In this document: piece by piece, positions 7,377 through 15,577 of the stretch | How the letters are laid out: every line of letters starts with the position of its first letter | Position numbering within the stretch: the stretch's first letter is position 1 | Source: Pseudomonas sp. ICMP22404 | GTDB taxonomy: Bacteria > Pseudomonadota > Gammaproteobacteria > Pseudomonadales > Pseudomonadaceae | Length of the DNA stretch: 64,000 nucleotides | Direction of reading: 5' to 3' | Assembly (NCBI RefSeq): GCF_006227205.1 | Contig: NZ_VCNG01000015.1 | Span: 87,747-151,746 of the forward strand | Translations under genes and position numbers: made by a program | The notes under the pieces: model-generated | What the model saw: only the letters and a program-made list of their open reading frames with translations | What the model was told of the DNA's origin: nothing | Database searches by the model: none

Positions 7377-8216
7377 ATGATCAAGAAATGCTTGTTCCCA
7401 GCAGCCGGTTACGGTACTCGCTTCCTGCCAGCGACTAAGGCCATGCCCAAAGAAATGCTGCCGGTGGTGAACAAGCCACTGATCCAGTACGGTGTCGAAG
7501 AAGCCCTTGATGCGGGCCTGACGGAAATCTCCATCGTGACCGGCCGTGGCAAGCGCGCGCTGGAAGACCATTTCGACATCAGCTACGAGCTGGAAAACCA
7601 GATCAAGGGCACCGACAAGGAAAAATACCTGGTCGGTATCCGCAAGCTGCTGGATGAGTGTTCGTTCTCCTACACCCGCCAGACCGAAATGAAAGGCCTG
7701 GGCCACGCGATCCTGACCGGCCGTCCGTTGATCGGCGACGAACCCTTCGCCGTGGTACTGGCGGACGACCTGTGCGTCAACCTGGAAGGCGACGGCGTGC
7801 TGACCCAGATGGTCAAGCTGTACAAGCAGTTCCGCTGCTCCATCGTGGCGATCCAGGAAGTCGATCCGCAGGAAACCAACAAGTACGGCGTGATCGCCGG
7901 CGAAATGATCCGCGACGACATCTATCGTGTGCACAGCATGGTTGAAAAGCCAAAGCCTGAAGACGCTCCGTCGAACCTGGCGATCATCGGCCGTTACATC
8001 CTGACGCCGGACATTTTCGACCTGATCGAACAGACCGAACCAGGCAAGGGCGGTGAGATCCAGATCACCGACGCCCTGATGAAGCAAGCCCAGAACGGCT
8101 GCGTCATGGCCTACAAGTTCAAGGGCAAGCGTTTCGACTGCGGTGGTGCCGAAGGCTACATCGACGCGACCAACTTCTGCTTCGAGAACTTCTACAAGAC
8201 CGGCAAGGCTTACTGA
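7377..8216 (+). CDS. galU: UTP-glucose-1-phosphate uridylyltransferase GalU
   Basis: 279-aa enzyme making UDP-glucose from UTP and glucose-1-phosphate, for exopolysaccharide, LPS and trehalose routes. The nucleotide-binding N-terminus FPAAGYGTRFLPATKAMPKEMLP is intact. FAVVLADDLCVN carries the metal-binding aspartates. VEKPKPEDAPSNLAIIGRYIL and GKGGEIQITDAL are typical of the family. Length matches Pseudomonas GalU. It stands alone and is followed by a strong intrinsic terminator. Confidence 0.97.
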   Translation: MIKKCLFPAAGYGTRFLPATKAMPKEMLPVVNKPLIQYGVEEALDAGLTEISIVTGRGKRALEDHFDISYELENQIKGTDKEKYLVGIRKLLDECSFSYTRQTEMKGLGHAILTGRPLIGDEPFAVVLADDLCVNLEGDGVLTQMVKLYKQFRCSIVAIQEVDPQETNKYGVIAGEMIRDDIYRVHSMVEKPKPEDAPSNLAIIGRYILTPDIFDLIEQTEPGKGGEIQITDALMKQAQNGCVMAYKFKGKRFDCGGAEGYIDATNFCFENFYKTGKAY

Positions 8217-8240
8217 TAGCCCACGCCGCGGACTGAAAAA

Positions 8241-8269
8241 CGCCCCGACTGGTTCGGGGCGTTTTTTTT
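8241..8269 (+). terminator. Rho-independent terminator after galU
   Basis: Stem CGCCCCGA / TCGGGGCG with loop CTGGT, followed by eight T residues, 25 bases past the galU stop. Confidence 0.93.
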
Positions 8270-8300
8270 GGGGCAATGTATTGCCGTGTCTGGCATAGAA

Positions 8301-8452
8301 CCCTGTGGCGAGGGGATTTATCCCCGCTGGGCTGCATAGCAGCCCCAAACCAACCAACTCAATCTGCCTGACACACCAAGTCGCCTGGTTTTAGGGCCGC
8401 TTCACAGCCCAGCGGGGCGGTGCGACGTTTCGCTAAATCCCCTCGCCACAGG
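8301..8452. repeat. Large inverted repeat of the GTGGCGAGGGG family
   Basis: Outer arms CCTGTGGCGAGGGGATTTA and its near complement TAAATCCCCTCGCCACAGG; inner arms CCCCGCTGGGCTG and CAGCCCAGCGGGG. The right half also carries GGTGCGACGTTTCGC, which recurs in inverted orientation at 40377-40393. This is a second palindromic repeat family, separate from the REP units. Confidence 0.8.
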
Positions 8453-8573
8453 AGCCGCGCTTGGCTTGATGACGCTCACCCTGGCTTTTTCATTTTCCGC
8501 CCCCATAACCCACGCAACGCTGACCCGTCTGGAAACAGCGGGTATGCTGATGGCCTGCCTAAGGAGACAGTAA

Positions 8574-9929
8574 ATGGCCTACGATTTTGACCTGTATGTG
8601 ATTGGCGCCGGTTCCGGTGGTGTGCGGGCTGCGCGGTTTGCCGCCGGTTTTGGCGCCAGGGTGGCCGTGGCGGAAAGCCGTTACCTGGGCGGTACCTGTG
8701 TGAACGTTGGCTGCGTTCCGAAAAAGCTGCTGGTCTACGGCGCGCATTATGCCGAAGATTTCGAGCAGGCTTCGGCCTACGGCTGGTCGGCGGGCGAGGC
8801 GAGTTTCGACTGGGCCACGCTGATTGCCAACAAGGACCAGGAGATCAACCGCCTCAACGGCATCTATCGCAATCTGCTGGTCAACAGCGGCGTGGCGTTG
8901 CATGAGGGCCATGCGAAGATCACCGGTCCCCATGAGGTCGAGATCAATGGCCAGCGCCATACTGCCGAGCACATCCTGGTTGCCACCGGCGGTTGGCCGG
9001 TCATCCCGCAGATTCCGGGGCGTGAGCATGCCATCAGCTCCAACGAGGCTTTTTTCCTCAAGGAATTGCCCAAGCGCGTGCTGGTGGTGGGGGGGGGCTA
9101 CATTGCGGTGGAGTTCGCTGGGATTTTCCACGGCATGGGGGCGCAGACGTCCTTGCTGTATCGCGGTGAGCTGTTCTTGCGCGGCTTTGACGGCGCGGTA
9201 CGCAAGCACCTGGCCGAGGAACTGACGCGCCGGGGCCTGGATCTGCAGTTCAATGCCGATATCCAGCGCATCGACAAGCTGGCCGATGGCAGCCTGGAGG
9301 TGACGCTCAAGGACGGCCGCACGCTGTTGACCGATTGCGTGTTCTACGCCACCGGCCGGCGGCCGATGCTCGATAACCTCGGCCTGGAGAACACCGCTGT
9401 CACGCTGGATGAGAAGGGCTTTGTCCAGGTCAATGAAAAATACGAGACCTCCGAGCCGTCGATCCTTGCCATTGGCGACGTGATCGGGCGCGTACAGCTG
9501 ACACCCGTCGCGCTGGCCGAAGGCATGGCGGTGGCGCGGCGCCTGTTCAAGCCCGAGCAGTACCGCCTGGTGGACTACCGGATGATTCCCACTGCGGTAT
9601 TCAGCCTGCCGAACATCGGCACGGTTGGCCTGAGCGAGGAGCAGGCCCGGGAAGAGGGGCATGAGGTGCAGATTTTCGAAAGCCGTTTCCGGCCGATGAA
9701 GCTGAGCCTGACCGACTGTCAGGAACGTACGCTGATGAAACTGGTGGTGGATGCCCGGACCGACAAGGTCCTGGGTTGCCATATGGTTGGCCCGGACGCC
9801 GGGGAAATCGTCCAGGGCCTGGCCATTGCCCTCAAGGCCGGCGCCAGCAAGCGCGATTTTGACGAAACCATTGGCGTGCATCCGACTGCCGCCGAAGAGT
9901 TCGTCACCATGCGCACCCCTGCGGCCTGA
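8574..9929 (+). CDS. gor: Glutathione-disulfide reductase
   Basis: 451-aa NADPH-dependent flavoprotein that regenerates reduced glutathione. The FAD site GAGSGGVRAA, redox pair Cys42/Cys47 in GGTCVNVGCVPKK, NADPH-binding GGGYIAVEFAG, and the C-terminal catalytic HPTAAEEF dimer-interface motif are present. Ribosome site AAGGAGA lies just before the ATG. A run of nine G at 9089-9097 encodes part of the NADPH glycine motif and is a potential slippage site. Confidence 0.97.
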   Translation: MAYDFDLYVIGAGSGGVRAARFAAGFGARVAVAESRYLGGTCVNVGCVPKKLLVYGAHYAEDFEQASAYGWSAGEASFDWATLIANKDQEINRLNGIYRNLLVNSGVALHEGHAKITGPHEVEINGQRHTAEHILVATGGWPVIPQIPGREHAISSNEAFFLKELPKRVLVVGGGYIAVEFAGIFHGMGAQTSLLYRGELFLRGFDGAVRKHLAEELTRRGLDLQFNADIQRIDKLADGSLEVTLKDGRTLLTDCVFYATGRRPMLDNLGLENTAVTLDEKGFVQVNEKYETSEPSILAIGDVIGRVQLTPVALAEGMAVARRLFKPEQYRLVDYRMIPTAVFSLPNIGTVGLSEEQAREEGHEVQIFESRFRPMKLSLTDCQERTLMKLVVDARTDKVLGCHMVGPDAGEIVQGLAIALKAGASKRDFDETIGVHPTAAEEFVTMRTPAA

Positions 9930-9938
9930 CGCTGTGGA

Positions 9939-9979
9939 GTAGAAGCTGCCGGGCTGCGGCAGCTTCTACAGATTTTTTC
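9939..9979 (+). terminator. Hairpin terminator after gor
   Basis: Stem GTAGAAGCTGCC / GGCAGCTTCTAC with a 7-base loop, followed by AGATTTTTT, beginning 10 bases past the gor stop. Confidence 0.8.
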
Positions 9980-9997
9980 TATCTATACCGTTCCCTG

Positions 9998-10034
9998 ATA
10001 GCCAAAACCAATTATTCGCATCAGCTTTGCCAAT
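9998..10034. promoter_or_regulatory. Candidate OxyR operator upstream of ahpC
   Basis: Four tetranucleotides spaced exactly as in the OxyR consensus ATAG-N7-CTAT-N7-ATAG-N7-CTAT: ATAG at 9998, CAAT at 10009, ATCA at 10020, CAAT at 10031. Twelve of the 16 defined bases match. The distance of about 70 bases to the ahpC start suits activation. OxyR control of ahpC is well known in Pseudomonas; the site itself is inferred. Confidence 0.5.
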
Positions 10035-10102
10035 GAGCCAGGTTGGGCATGAGTGGGTAAGCTTCTCTCCATCAACTTTTCAACCCTGATGGAGAAACAC
10101 CG

Positions 10103-10666
10103 ATGCCTATCATCAACAGCCAAGTTAAACCGTTCAAAGCTACCGCATTCAAAAACGGCGCTTTCGTCGAAGTGTCGGACGCCGACCTGAAAGGCAAGTG
10201 GTCTGTCGTGTTCTTCTACCCGGCTGACTTCACCTTCGTTTGCCCAACCGAACTGGAAGACCTGGCCGACAACTACGCCGAATTCCAGAAACTGGGCGTC
10301 GAGATCTACAGCGTGTCCACCGACACTCACTTTGCCCACGCTGCCTGGCACAACACTTCGCCAGCCATCGGCAAGATCCAGTACACCATGATCGGCGACC
10401 CGACCCTGACCATCTCCCGCAACTTCGACGTGCTGATCGAAGAAGCTGGCCTGGCTGACCGCGGTACTTTCGTGATCAACCCTGAAGGTCAGATCAAGAT
10501 CGTCGAAATCAACGACGGCGGTGTAGGCCGTGACGCTTCCGAGCTGCTGCGCAAGATCAAGGCCGCCCAGTACGTCGCTGCTCACCCTGGCGAAGTCTGC
10601 CCAGCCAAGTGGAAAGAAGGCGAGGCCACCCTGGCTCCGTCCCTGGATCTGGTTGGCAAGATCTAA
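10103..10666 (+). CDS. ahpC: Alkyl hydroperoxide reductase C (2-Cys peroxiredoxin)
   Basis: 187-aa typical 2-Cys peroxiredoxin that reduces hydrogen peroxide and organic hydroperoxides. Peroxidatic Cys47 lies in PADFTFVCPTELED, resolving Cys166 in GEVCPAKW, and the C-terminal YF-like tail typical of sensitive forms is replaced by a LDLVGKI end. GGAGAAACACC precedes the ATG. Codon use is strongly biased, as expected for a highly expressed gene. ahpF, its reductase, follows, with a terminator hairpin between. Confidence 0.97.
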   Translation: MPIINSQVKPFKATAFKNGAFVEVSDADLKGKWSVVFFYPADFTFVCPTELEDLADNYAEFQKLGVEIYSVSTDTHFAHAAWHNTSPAIGKIQYTMIGDPTLTISRNFDVLIEEAGLADRGTFVINPEGQIKIVEINDGGVGRDASELLRKIKAAQYVAAHPGEVCPAKWKEGEATLAPSLDLVGKI

Positions 10667-10725
10667 GCCCGTGGGTCATCCGAGGGCGATCAGCTCTTGA
10701 TCAAGTAAGCCGCTTCGCCCCCAAA

Positions 10726-10761
10726 AACGCCCGGGCGAGATTCGCTCGGGCGTTGTTTTTT
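10726..10761 (+). terminator. Intrinsic terminator between ahpC and ahpF
   Basis: AACGCCCG...CGGGCGTT stem extended by an inner GGGCGAGATTCGCTC stretch, followed by TGTTTTTT. It ends about 28 bases before the ahpF start, so most ahpC transcripts should stop here. Confidence 0.85.
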
Positions 10762-10789
10762 CTGAAATTCAAAAATGGAAATCGCCCGT

Positions 10790-12352
10790 ATGTTGGACGC
10801 CAATCTTAAAGCTCAGTTGAAGTCATATCTGGAACGGGTCACCCAACCGATCGAGATCGTTGCATCCCTCGACGACGGTGCGAAATCCCAGGAAATGCTG
10901 GCGCTGCTCAAAGACATTGCCAGTCTCTCCACCCAGATCATCTTGCTCGACAACGGCACCGATGCGCGCAAGCCGTCGTTCTCGTTGAACCGCCCGGGAG
11001 CCGATATCAGCCTGCGTTTCGCCGGTATTCCCATGGGCCACGAATTCACTTCGCTGGTGTTGGCGTTGCTGCAAGTCGGCGGCCACCCTTCGAAGGCCAG
11101 TGTCGAAGTCATCGAACAGATCCGCGCCCTTGAAGGCGAGTTCAACTTCGAGACCTATTTCTCGCTGTCGTGCCAGAACTGCCCGGACGTGGTCCAGGCG
11201 CTGAACCTGATGGCGGTGCTGAACCCGAACATCCGCCACGTCGCCATCGACGGTGCGCTGTTCCAGGCCGAGGTCGATGAACGTCAGATCATGGCCGTGC
11301 CGAGCATCTACCTGAACGGTGAGAACTTCGGTCAGGGCCGCATGGGCCTGGAAGAGATTCTCGCCAAGATCGACACCAGCGGCATCGAACGCCAGGCCGA
11401 AAAAATCAGCGCCAAGGACGCCTTCGATGTGTTGGTGGTCGGCGGTGGCCCGGCCGGTGCGTCGGCGGCGATCTATGCGGCCCGTAAAGGCATCCGCACC
11501 GGTGTGGCGGCCGAACGCTTCGGCGGTCAGGTGCTCGATACCATGGCCATCGAGAACTTCATCTCGGTCCAGGAAACCGAAGGGCCGAAACTGGCCGTCG
11601 CCCTGGAAGAGCACGTCAAGCAGTACGACGTGGACATCATGAACCTGCAACGTGCCGATGCGCTGATACCAGGCACGGACGGCGCGCTGCACGAAGTCCG
11701 GTTCGCCAGTGGTGCGCGCCTCAAGGCCAAGACCGTGATCCTGGCAACTGGCGCCCGCTGGCGTGAAATGAACGTGCCGGGCGAGCAGCAATACCGCAAC
11801 AAGGGCGTGGCGTACTGCCCGCACTGTGACGGTCCGCTGTTCAAGGGCAAGCGCGTGGCGGTGATCGGCGGGGGCAACTCCGGTGTCGAAGCGGCCATCG
11901 ATCTGGCCGGCATCGTGGCCCATGTGACTTTGCTGGAGTTCGATGTGCAATTGCGCGCCGACGCGGTGTTGCAGCGCAAACTGCACAGTTTGCCGAACGT
12001 GACGGTGGTGACCAATGCCCAGACCACCGAAGTGACGGGCGATGGTCAGAAGGTCAACGGCCTGCGCTACAAGGACCGTCCAAGCGGTGAAGTGCGTGAC
12101 GTGGCGCTGGAAGGGATATTCGTGCAGATCGGCCTGTTGCCTAACACTGATTGGCTCAAAGGTACTGTCGAGCTGTCACCGCGTGGCGAGATCATCGTCG
12201 ACGCCCGGGGTGAAACCTCCATCCCCGGTGTGTTCGCCGCTGGCGATGTGACCACCGTGCCGTACAAGCAGATCGTGATCGCCGTAGGCGAGGGGGCCAA
12301 GGCTTCGTTGAGCGCCTTCGACCATCTGATCCGGACTTCCGCGCCAGCATAA
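10790..12352 (+). CDS. ahpF: Alkyl hydroperoxide reductase subunit F
   Basis: 520-aa flavoprotein disulfide reductase that passes electrons from NADH to AhpC. The N-terminal double thioredoxin fold has the redox pair Cys128-Cys131 (SCQNC), then the FAD domain with VVGGGPAGASAAIYAAR, the CPHC redox pair (AYCPHCDGPLF), NAD site VIGGGNSGVEAAIDLAG, and the terminal FAAGDVTTVPYKQIVIAVGEGAKAS. Start at 10790 (MLDANLKAQL) matches the E. coli N-terminus; an ATG 15 bases upstream has no ribosome site and falls just after the terminator. Confidence 0.96.
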   Translation: MLDANLKAQLKSYLERVTQPIEIVASLDDGAKSQEMLALLKDIASLSTQIILLDNGTDARKPSFSLNRPGADISLRFAGIPMGHEFTSLVLALLQVGGHPSKASVEVIEQIRALEGEFNFETYFSLSCQNCPDVVQALNLMAVLNPNIRHVAIDGALFQAEVDERQIMAVPSIYLNGENFGQGRMGLEEILAKIDTSGIERQAEKISAKDAFDVLVVGGGPAGASAAIYAARKGIRTGVAAERFGGQVLDTMAIENFISVQETEGPKLAVALEEHVKQYDVDIMNLQRADALIPGTDGALHEVRFASGARLKAKTVILATGARWREMNVPGEQQYRNKGVAYCPHCDGPLFKGKRVAVIGGGNSGVEAAIDLAGIVAHVTLLEFDVQLRADAVLQRKLHSLPNVTVVTNAQTTEVTGDGQKVNGLRYKDRPSGEVRDVALEGIFVQIGLLPNTDWLKGTVELSPRGEIIVDARGETSIPGVFAAGDVTTVPYKQIVIAVGEGAKASLSAFDHLIRTSAPA

Positions 12353-12373
12353 ACAGCCAGGCACTGGAAAAAC

Positions 12374-12406
12374 AAAACCCCATGGGCCTGGCCCATGGGG
12401 TTTTTT
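12374..12406 (+). terminator. Rho-independent terminator after ahpF
   Basis: AACCCCATGGGC / GCCCATGGGGTT stem with a 3-base loop and six T residues, 22 bases past the stop. Confidence 0.92.
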
Positions 12407-12433
12407 ATTGAGCTTTCATATCCACCACCGAGC

Positions 12434-12530
12434 CCTGTGGGAGCAAAGCTTGCTCGCGATAGCGCTAGACCAGTCAACATTGTTGCTGACTGAATTTACC
12501 GTCGTCGCGAGCAAGCTTTGCTCCCACAGG
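12434..12530. repeat. REP pair (REPIN), AAAGCTTGCTCGCGA variant
   Basis: CCTGTGGGAGCAAAGCTTGC and its complement GCAAGCTTTGCTCCCACAGG flank about 55 bases. It lies in the convergent gap between ahpF and gloA. Same sequence variant as the pair at 5920. Confidence 0.9.
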
Positions 12531-12578
12531 TTTGTGGAGGGCGAGCCTTGCTACCACAGCTAGGTTTCTCGGTGGGTC

Positions 12579-13100
12579 TTAGAGCGGCGCAGGCTGGATA
12601 ATCTCGACCCAGTAGCCATCCGGGTCCTTGATGAACGCCAGGCTTTTCATGCGGCCGTCGCTCAGGCGCTTCTGGAAGTCACAGCCCAACGCTTCGAAGC
12701 GTTCGCAGGCTGCGACCACATCCGGTACCGAGATGCAGATGTGACCGAACCCGCGTGGGTCGGTGTTGCCGTTGTGGTAGGCGAACGCCGGGTCGCTTTC
12801 GGTGCCATGGTTGTGGGTCAGTTCCAGGATGCCAGGAATCGATTTCATCCACTCGGTGCGCGCCGCAGCGTCCGCCGGGATCTGGCGCTTGTCCACCAGG
12901 GCGAGGAAATACAGGCTGAACTCGGCTTCAGGGAAGTCGCGCTTTTCCACCAGCGAGAAACCCAGTACGCGGGTGTAGAAATCCAGGGACTTGGTTATGT
13001 CCTTGACCCGCAGCATGGTGTGGTTGAAGACGAAGTTGGCCGTGGCGGCATCGGGTTGGGCGGTGACGCCCGGGAAAGTGTCGAGTTCGTGCAGGCTCAT
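12579..13100 (-). CDS. gloA: Lactoylglutathione lyase (glyoxalase I)
   Basis: 173-aa glyoxalase I, which isomerises the methylglyoxal-glutathione hemithioacetal to S-lactoylglutathione. The VOC fold halves are visible: FNHTMLRVKDITKSLDFYTRVLGF with the first metal His, LELTHNHGTE, GFGHICISVPDV with the second His, and YWVEIIQP with the final Glu. The length with its extra internal loop resembles the Zn-type (human/P. putida-like) enzyme. The ATG at 13100 is preceded by GGAGGGCCC; an earlier start would add an unlikely basic extension. Confidence 0.94.
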   Translation of the reverse strand: MSLHELDTFPGVTAQPDAATANFVFNHTMLRVKDITKSLDFYTRVLGFSLVEKRDFPEAEFSLYFLALVDKRQIPADAAARTEWMKSIPGILELTHNHGTESDPAFAYHNGNTDPRGFGHICISVPDVVAACERFEALGCDFQKRLSDGRMKSLAFIKDPDGYWVEIIQPAPL

Positions 13101-13273
13101 GGGCCCTCCGGAAAATAAGTGGGGCAAACGACGTCGCAGGGCTTGGCGCGACGGTTCTGTGGCTTGCGTCAAACATGATACGCAGGGTGCGCGGCATCGC
13201 CAAACCGTGTGCGGCTATTGCCTGGTGCTGCAGTGAGCTTCAGACTTCGCGATTCGTCCTTGAGTGCAGCGCA

Positions 13274-13810
13274 ATGATTCGACCGTTCCTTTCGTTGTTC
13301 GTCCTGTTTTTTGCCATGGCTGCAAATACCGCCGTCCAGGCCGCCGAACCGCAGGTCACCTGGCCCCAGGGCTGGTTCATCGAGCCGCTGCCTGCCGATG
13401 CATCTGTCGCGCCGGTGGCACCGGGAACCTCTCGGCAACGGGCGACAAAGAATGACCCGGCAGGCAATGCCGTGATGGTCATGGAACTGACCACCACGCC
13501 CACCGAGCCCGGTCATCAAGTCAACTTGCAAGGCGTGCTTCTGGAAATGCGCAAGTCGATCCAGAAGGATTTTTTTCAGGGTGGTTATCAAAGTGTATGC
13601 AATAAGATTCATGCATCCCTATTGGGCGGCGTAACCGCCCTGGAAACTACCTGTACGATCACGCAGAACGGCCGACATGTGTTGTCTCAGACACTGGTCG
13701 CAGCACTTAATGAAGGTCGGGCTTATGTACTGTCCTATGCGGGACAGGCCCAGGTGTTTGTTGAAAGCCAGGATGAAATACAGGCGGTACGAAATAGTCT
13801 GAAACTATAA
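13274..13810 (+). CDS. Secreted hypothetical protein, probable DUF4946 family
   Basis: 178-aa protein with a signal peptide (MIRPFLSLFVLFFAMAANTAVQAAEP, cleavage likely after VQA). The mature part contains WPQGW, a VMVMELTTT strand, a long helix (LQGVLLEMRKSIQKDFFQGGY), a probable disulfide pair (SVCNKI, LETTCTI) and a terminal helix. It recalls the periplasmic DUF4946 proteins of pseudomonads, though that family call is from memory. Function unknown. The start is set by the signal peptide. Confidence 0.7.
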   Translation: MIRPFLSLFVLFFAMAANTAVQAAEPQVTWPQGWFIEPLPADASVAPVAPGTSRQRATKNDPAGNAVMVMELTTTPTEPGHQVNLQGVLLEMRKSIQKDFFQGGYQSVCNKIHASLLGGVTALETTCTITQNGRHVLSQTLVAALNEGRAYVLSYAGQAQVFVESQDEIQAVRNSLKL

Positions 13811-13858
13811 GGCTATCCACCTAATGCACCAGGCTTACTCCAGAAGTGTGAGTCCATG

Positions 13859-13889
13859 AAAAAGCCCTGCTATGTTCAGGGCTTTTTTA
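13859..13889. terminator. Bidirectional terminator between the DUF4946-like gene and mvaU
   Basis: AAAGCCCTG / CAGGGCTTT stem with a 7-base loop, A-run on the left and T-run on the right, so it can stop transcripts from both convergent genes. Confidence 0.88.
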
Positions 13890-13902
13890 TTCATCCTGGA
13901 TG

Positions 13903-14268
13903 TCAGGTACGTACCCAGGAGTCGACGGTGCTTGCGCCGTATTGTTCTTTCCAGGCTTTCAGGCCGCGGTGATTACCGCCCTTGGTTTCGATCAGTTCGC
14001 CGGTGTGTGGGTTCTGATAGACCTTGACCACTCGGGCACGGCGGGTTTTAGGCGCCTTGGCCGATGAAGCCCCCGCTTTTGACGGGTTTGGGTCAAGAAT
14101 TGCGATGATGTCGCGCAAACCCTTGTCGTAGGTCTTCATCAGTGCCTGGAGCTTTTCTTCGAATTCGATTTCTTTCTTGAGCCCGGCATCATTCTTCAGC
14201 AATTCCAACTGTTTGAGCTGATCCTGAAGGGCCTTTTCGGCTTTACGAAATTCAACGAGTCTGGACAA
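13903..14268 (-). CDS. mvaU: H-NS-like silencer MvaU (MvaT family)
   Basis: 121-aa xenogeneic silencing protein. The N-terminal coiled-coil oligomerisation part (MSRLVEFRKAEKALQDQLKQLE, then EIEFEEKLQALMKTYDKGLRDIIAILDP) is followed by a flexible linker and the AT-rich DNA-binding domain (RRARVVKVYQNPHTGELIETKGGNHRGLKAWKEQYG). The absence of a spacer after KQLE and the GLKAWKEQYGASTV end are closer to P. aeruginosa MvaU than to MvaT. It binds AT-rich DNA, so the AT-richer island at 27-34 kb is a natural target. Confidence 0.9.
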   Translation of the reverse strand: MSRLVEFRKAEKALQDQLKQLELLKNDAGLKKEIEFEEKLQALMKTYDKGLRDIIAILDPNPSKAGASSAKAPKTRRARVVKVYQNPHTGELIETKGGNHRGLKAWKEQYGASTVDSWVRT

Positions 14269-14589
14269 TTATCGTTACTCCAATCAAATATTTGGCTGAG
14301 ACCAACCGCAGACAAAGCTATAAGCCAAGCGCTTTGAAGCGCCTCGTGATAAATGACTCTCCTGCTATCCAGCACAGGCAGAAAAATTGTAGTAGTTAAA
14401 CCGGACAGTGTAAATCGTATCTTTTTCATCATGTAACAAGAGCAAACGTTTTCCTCAAGTTGCATCGCAGTCTGCGCCAGGTCGGTGTGTGTACAAAGTA
14501 TAGATTCAAATGGGTAATCCGATTGGAAGTTGTGCTTCGCTTGTCGATAGATGGCATTACGATATCGCCCAGTACAACCCAGGCTTTCT
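14269..14589. other. AT-rich intergenic region upstream of mvaU
   Basis: 321 bases between mvaU and the 3' end of the LysR gene. It is clearly AT-richer than the flanks, with runs such as CAATCAAATATTTGG close to the mvaU start. That fits an autoregulated mvaU promoter. No coding sequence or repeat family member is supported. Confidence 0.55.
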
Positions 14590-15456
14590 TCATTCAATAG
14601 CCAAAGCCAATTCGATAAATGCCCGAGTGGCAGGCGAAACCTGGCGACTGTCCAGCACCGCCAGGCCGATCTGGCGCGGTACCGGGGGCGACAAGGGCCG
14701 TACGACGAAGTGCGGTTGGTCCCCCTGTGGCAGCGAGCCTTCGGAGATCACGGTCACGGCCTCGCCCCGGCTGACGGTGTTCAAGGTGCTGAGCAGCTGT
14801 GAACAGCGATAGCGCACATTCGGGGTGAGCCGGGCGGCACTGAACAGGCGAGTGACCAGCTCCGCCGATCCGGCCTCGGTGAGCACGAAGGGGTCGTGGC
14901 ACAGATCGCTGAGACTCAAGCTGGTTCGGGCAGCGAGGGGGTGGGCGGTGGGAAGGAGGGCGACCATCTGGTCCTCCATCAGGGCAAACGTATCGAAACG
15001 GTCCTCAGGCAGTACCACGAAGCCGACATCGATCCGTCGCTCATCCAGCCATTGGATGACTTGCCGGTCCGGCCCTTCGTCGATGTGCACCTCGATCCCC
15101 GGATGCAAGGCACGATAGCGCTGCAGGATGGCCGGCAACAGCTTCATCGATGAGGTCGGGCCGAACGAGCCGATGCGCAAAGTGCCACGGCGCATGCCGC
15201 GGGCGTCGGCGGCTTCCTGGCGCAGGGTGTTGGCCAGCCCAAGCATGGCGCGGGCGCGCAGGAGCAATTGCTGGCCGATGTCGCTGAGCTCTACCAAGGA
15301 CTGGTGCCGCCTGAACAGTTCGACCCCCAGTTCCTGTTCCAGCGATTTGATGGCATGGGACACCGCTGATTGGCTGATGCCCAAGCGCGTCGCCGCAGCG
15401 GTGAAACCATGCAGTTCGGCCACCAGGGAGAAGATTTCGAGCTGGGTGAGGGTCAT
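14590..15456 (-). CDS. LysR-family transcriptional regulator
   Basis: 288-aa LysR protein: winged helix at the N-terminus (MTLTQLEIFSLVAELHGFTAAATRLGISQSAVSHAIKSLEQELGVELFRR) and a periplasmic-binding-protein-like effector domain from about residue 90 (RRGTLRIGSFGPTSSMKLLPAILQRY). It is divergent from an EamA exporter gene 121 bases away, the usual layout when the regulator controls its neighbour. The effector cannot be deduced. Confidence 0.93.
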   Translation of the reverse strand: MTLTQLEIFSLVAELHGFTAAATRLGISQSAVSHAIKSLEQELGVELFRRHQSLVELSDIGQQLLLRARAMLGLANTLRQEAADARGMRRGTLRIGSFGPTSSMKLLPAILQRYRALHPGIEVHIDEGPDRQVIQWLDERRIDVGFVVLPEDRFDTFALMEDQMVALLPTAHPLAARTSLSLSDLCHDPFVLTEAGSAELVTRLFSAARLTPNVRYRCSQLLSTLNTVSRGEAVTVISEGSLPQGDQPHFVVRPLSPPVPRQIGLAVLDSRQVSPATRAFIELALAIE

Positions 15457-15577
15457 GAGGAATTGCTCATTTTACGATGACTTAATATGAGCTGGATAAT
15501 GGGGCATCCGATTCGAACTGGATAGACACCATCTTGTGGCGAGGTGGTGTACCTCGTTTTATTTGTCTGTGGTGAAC

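Larger units (their letters stand above)
8217..8573. other. Intergenic region galU-gor: terminator plus a large inverted repeat
   Basis: 357 bases between galU and gor. It contains the galU terminator, the 150-base GTGGCGAGGGG-family repeat at 8301-8452, and about 120 bases that should hold the gor promoter. No coding frame is convincing. Confidence 0.75.

Noticed and set aside
8559..9881. 440-codon minus-strand frame
   Set aside because: Antisense to gor, which has all motifs of glutathione reductase.
14510..14812. 100-codon plus-strand frame upstream of and across the LysR 3' end
   Set aside because: Overlaps the LysR coding region in antisense and contains REP-like read-through residues; no ribosome site.
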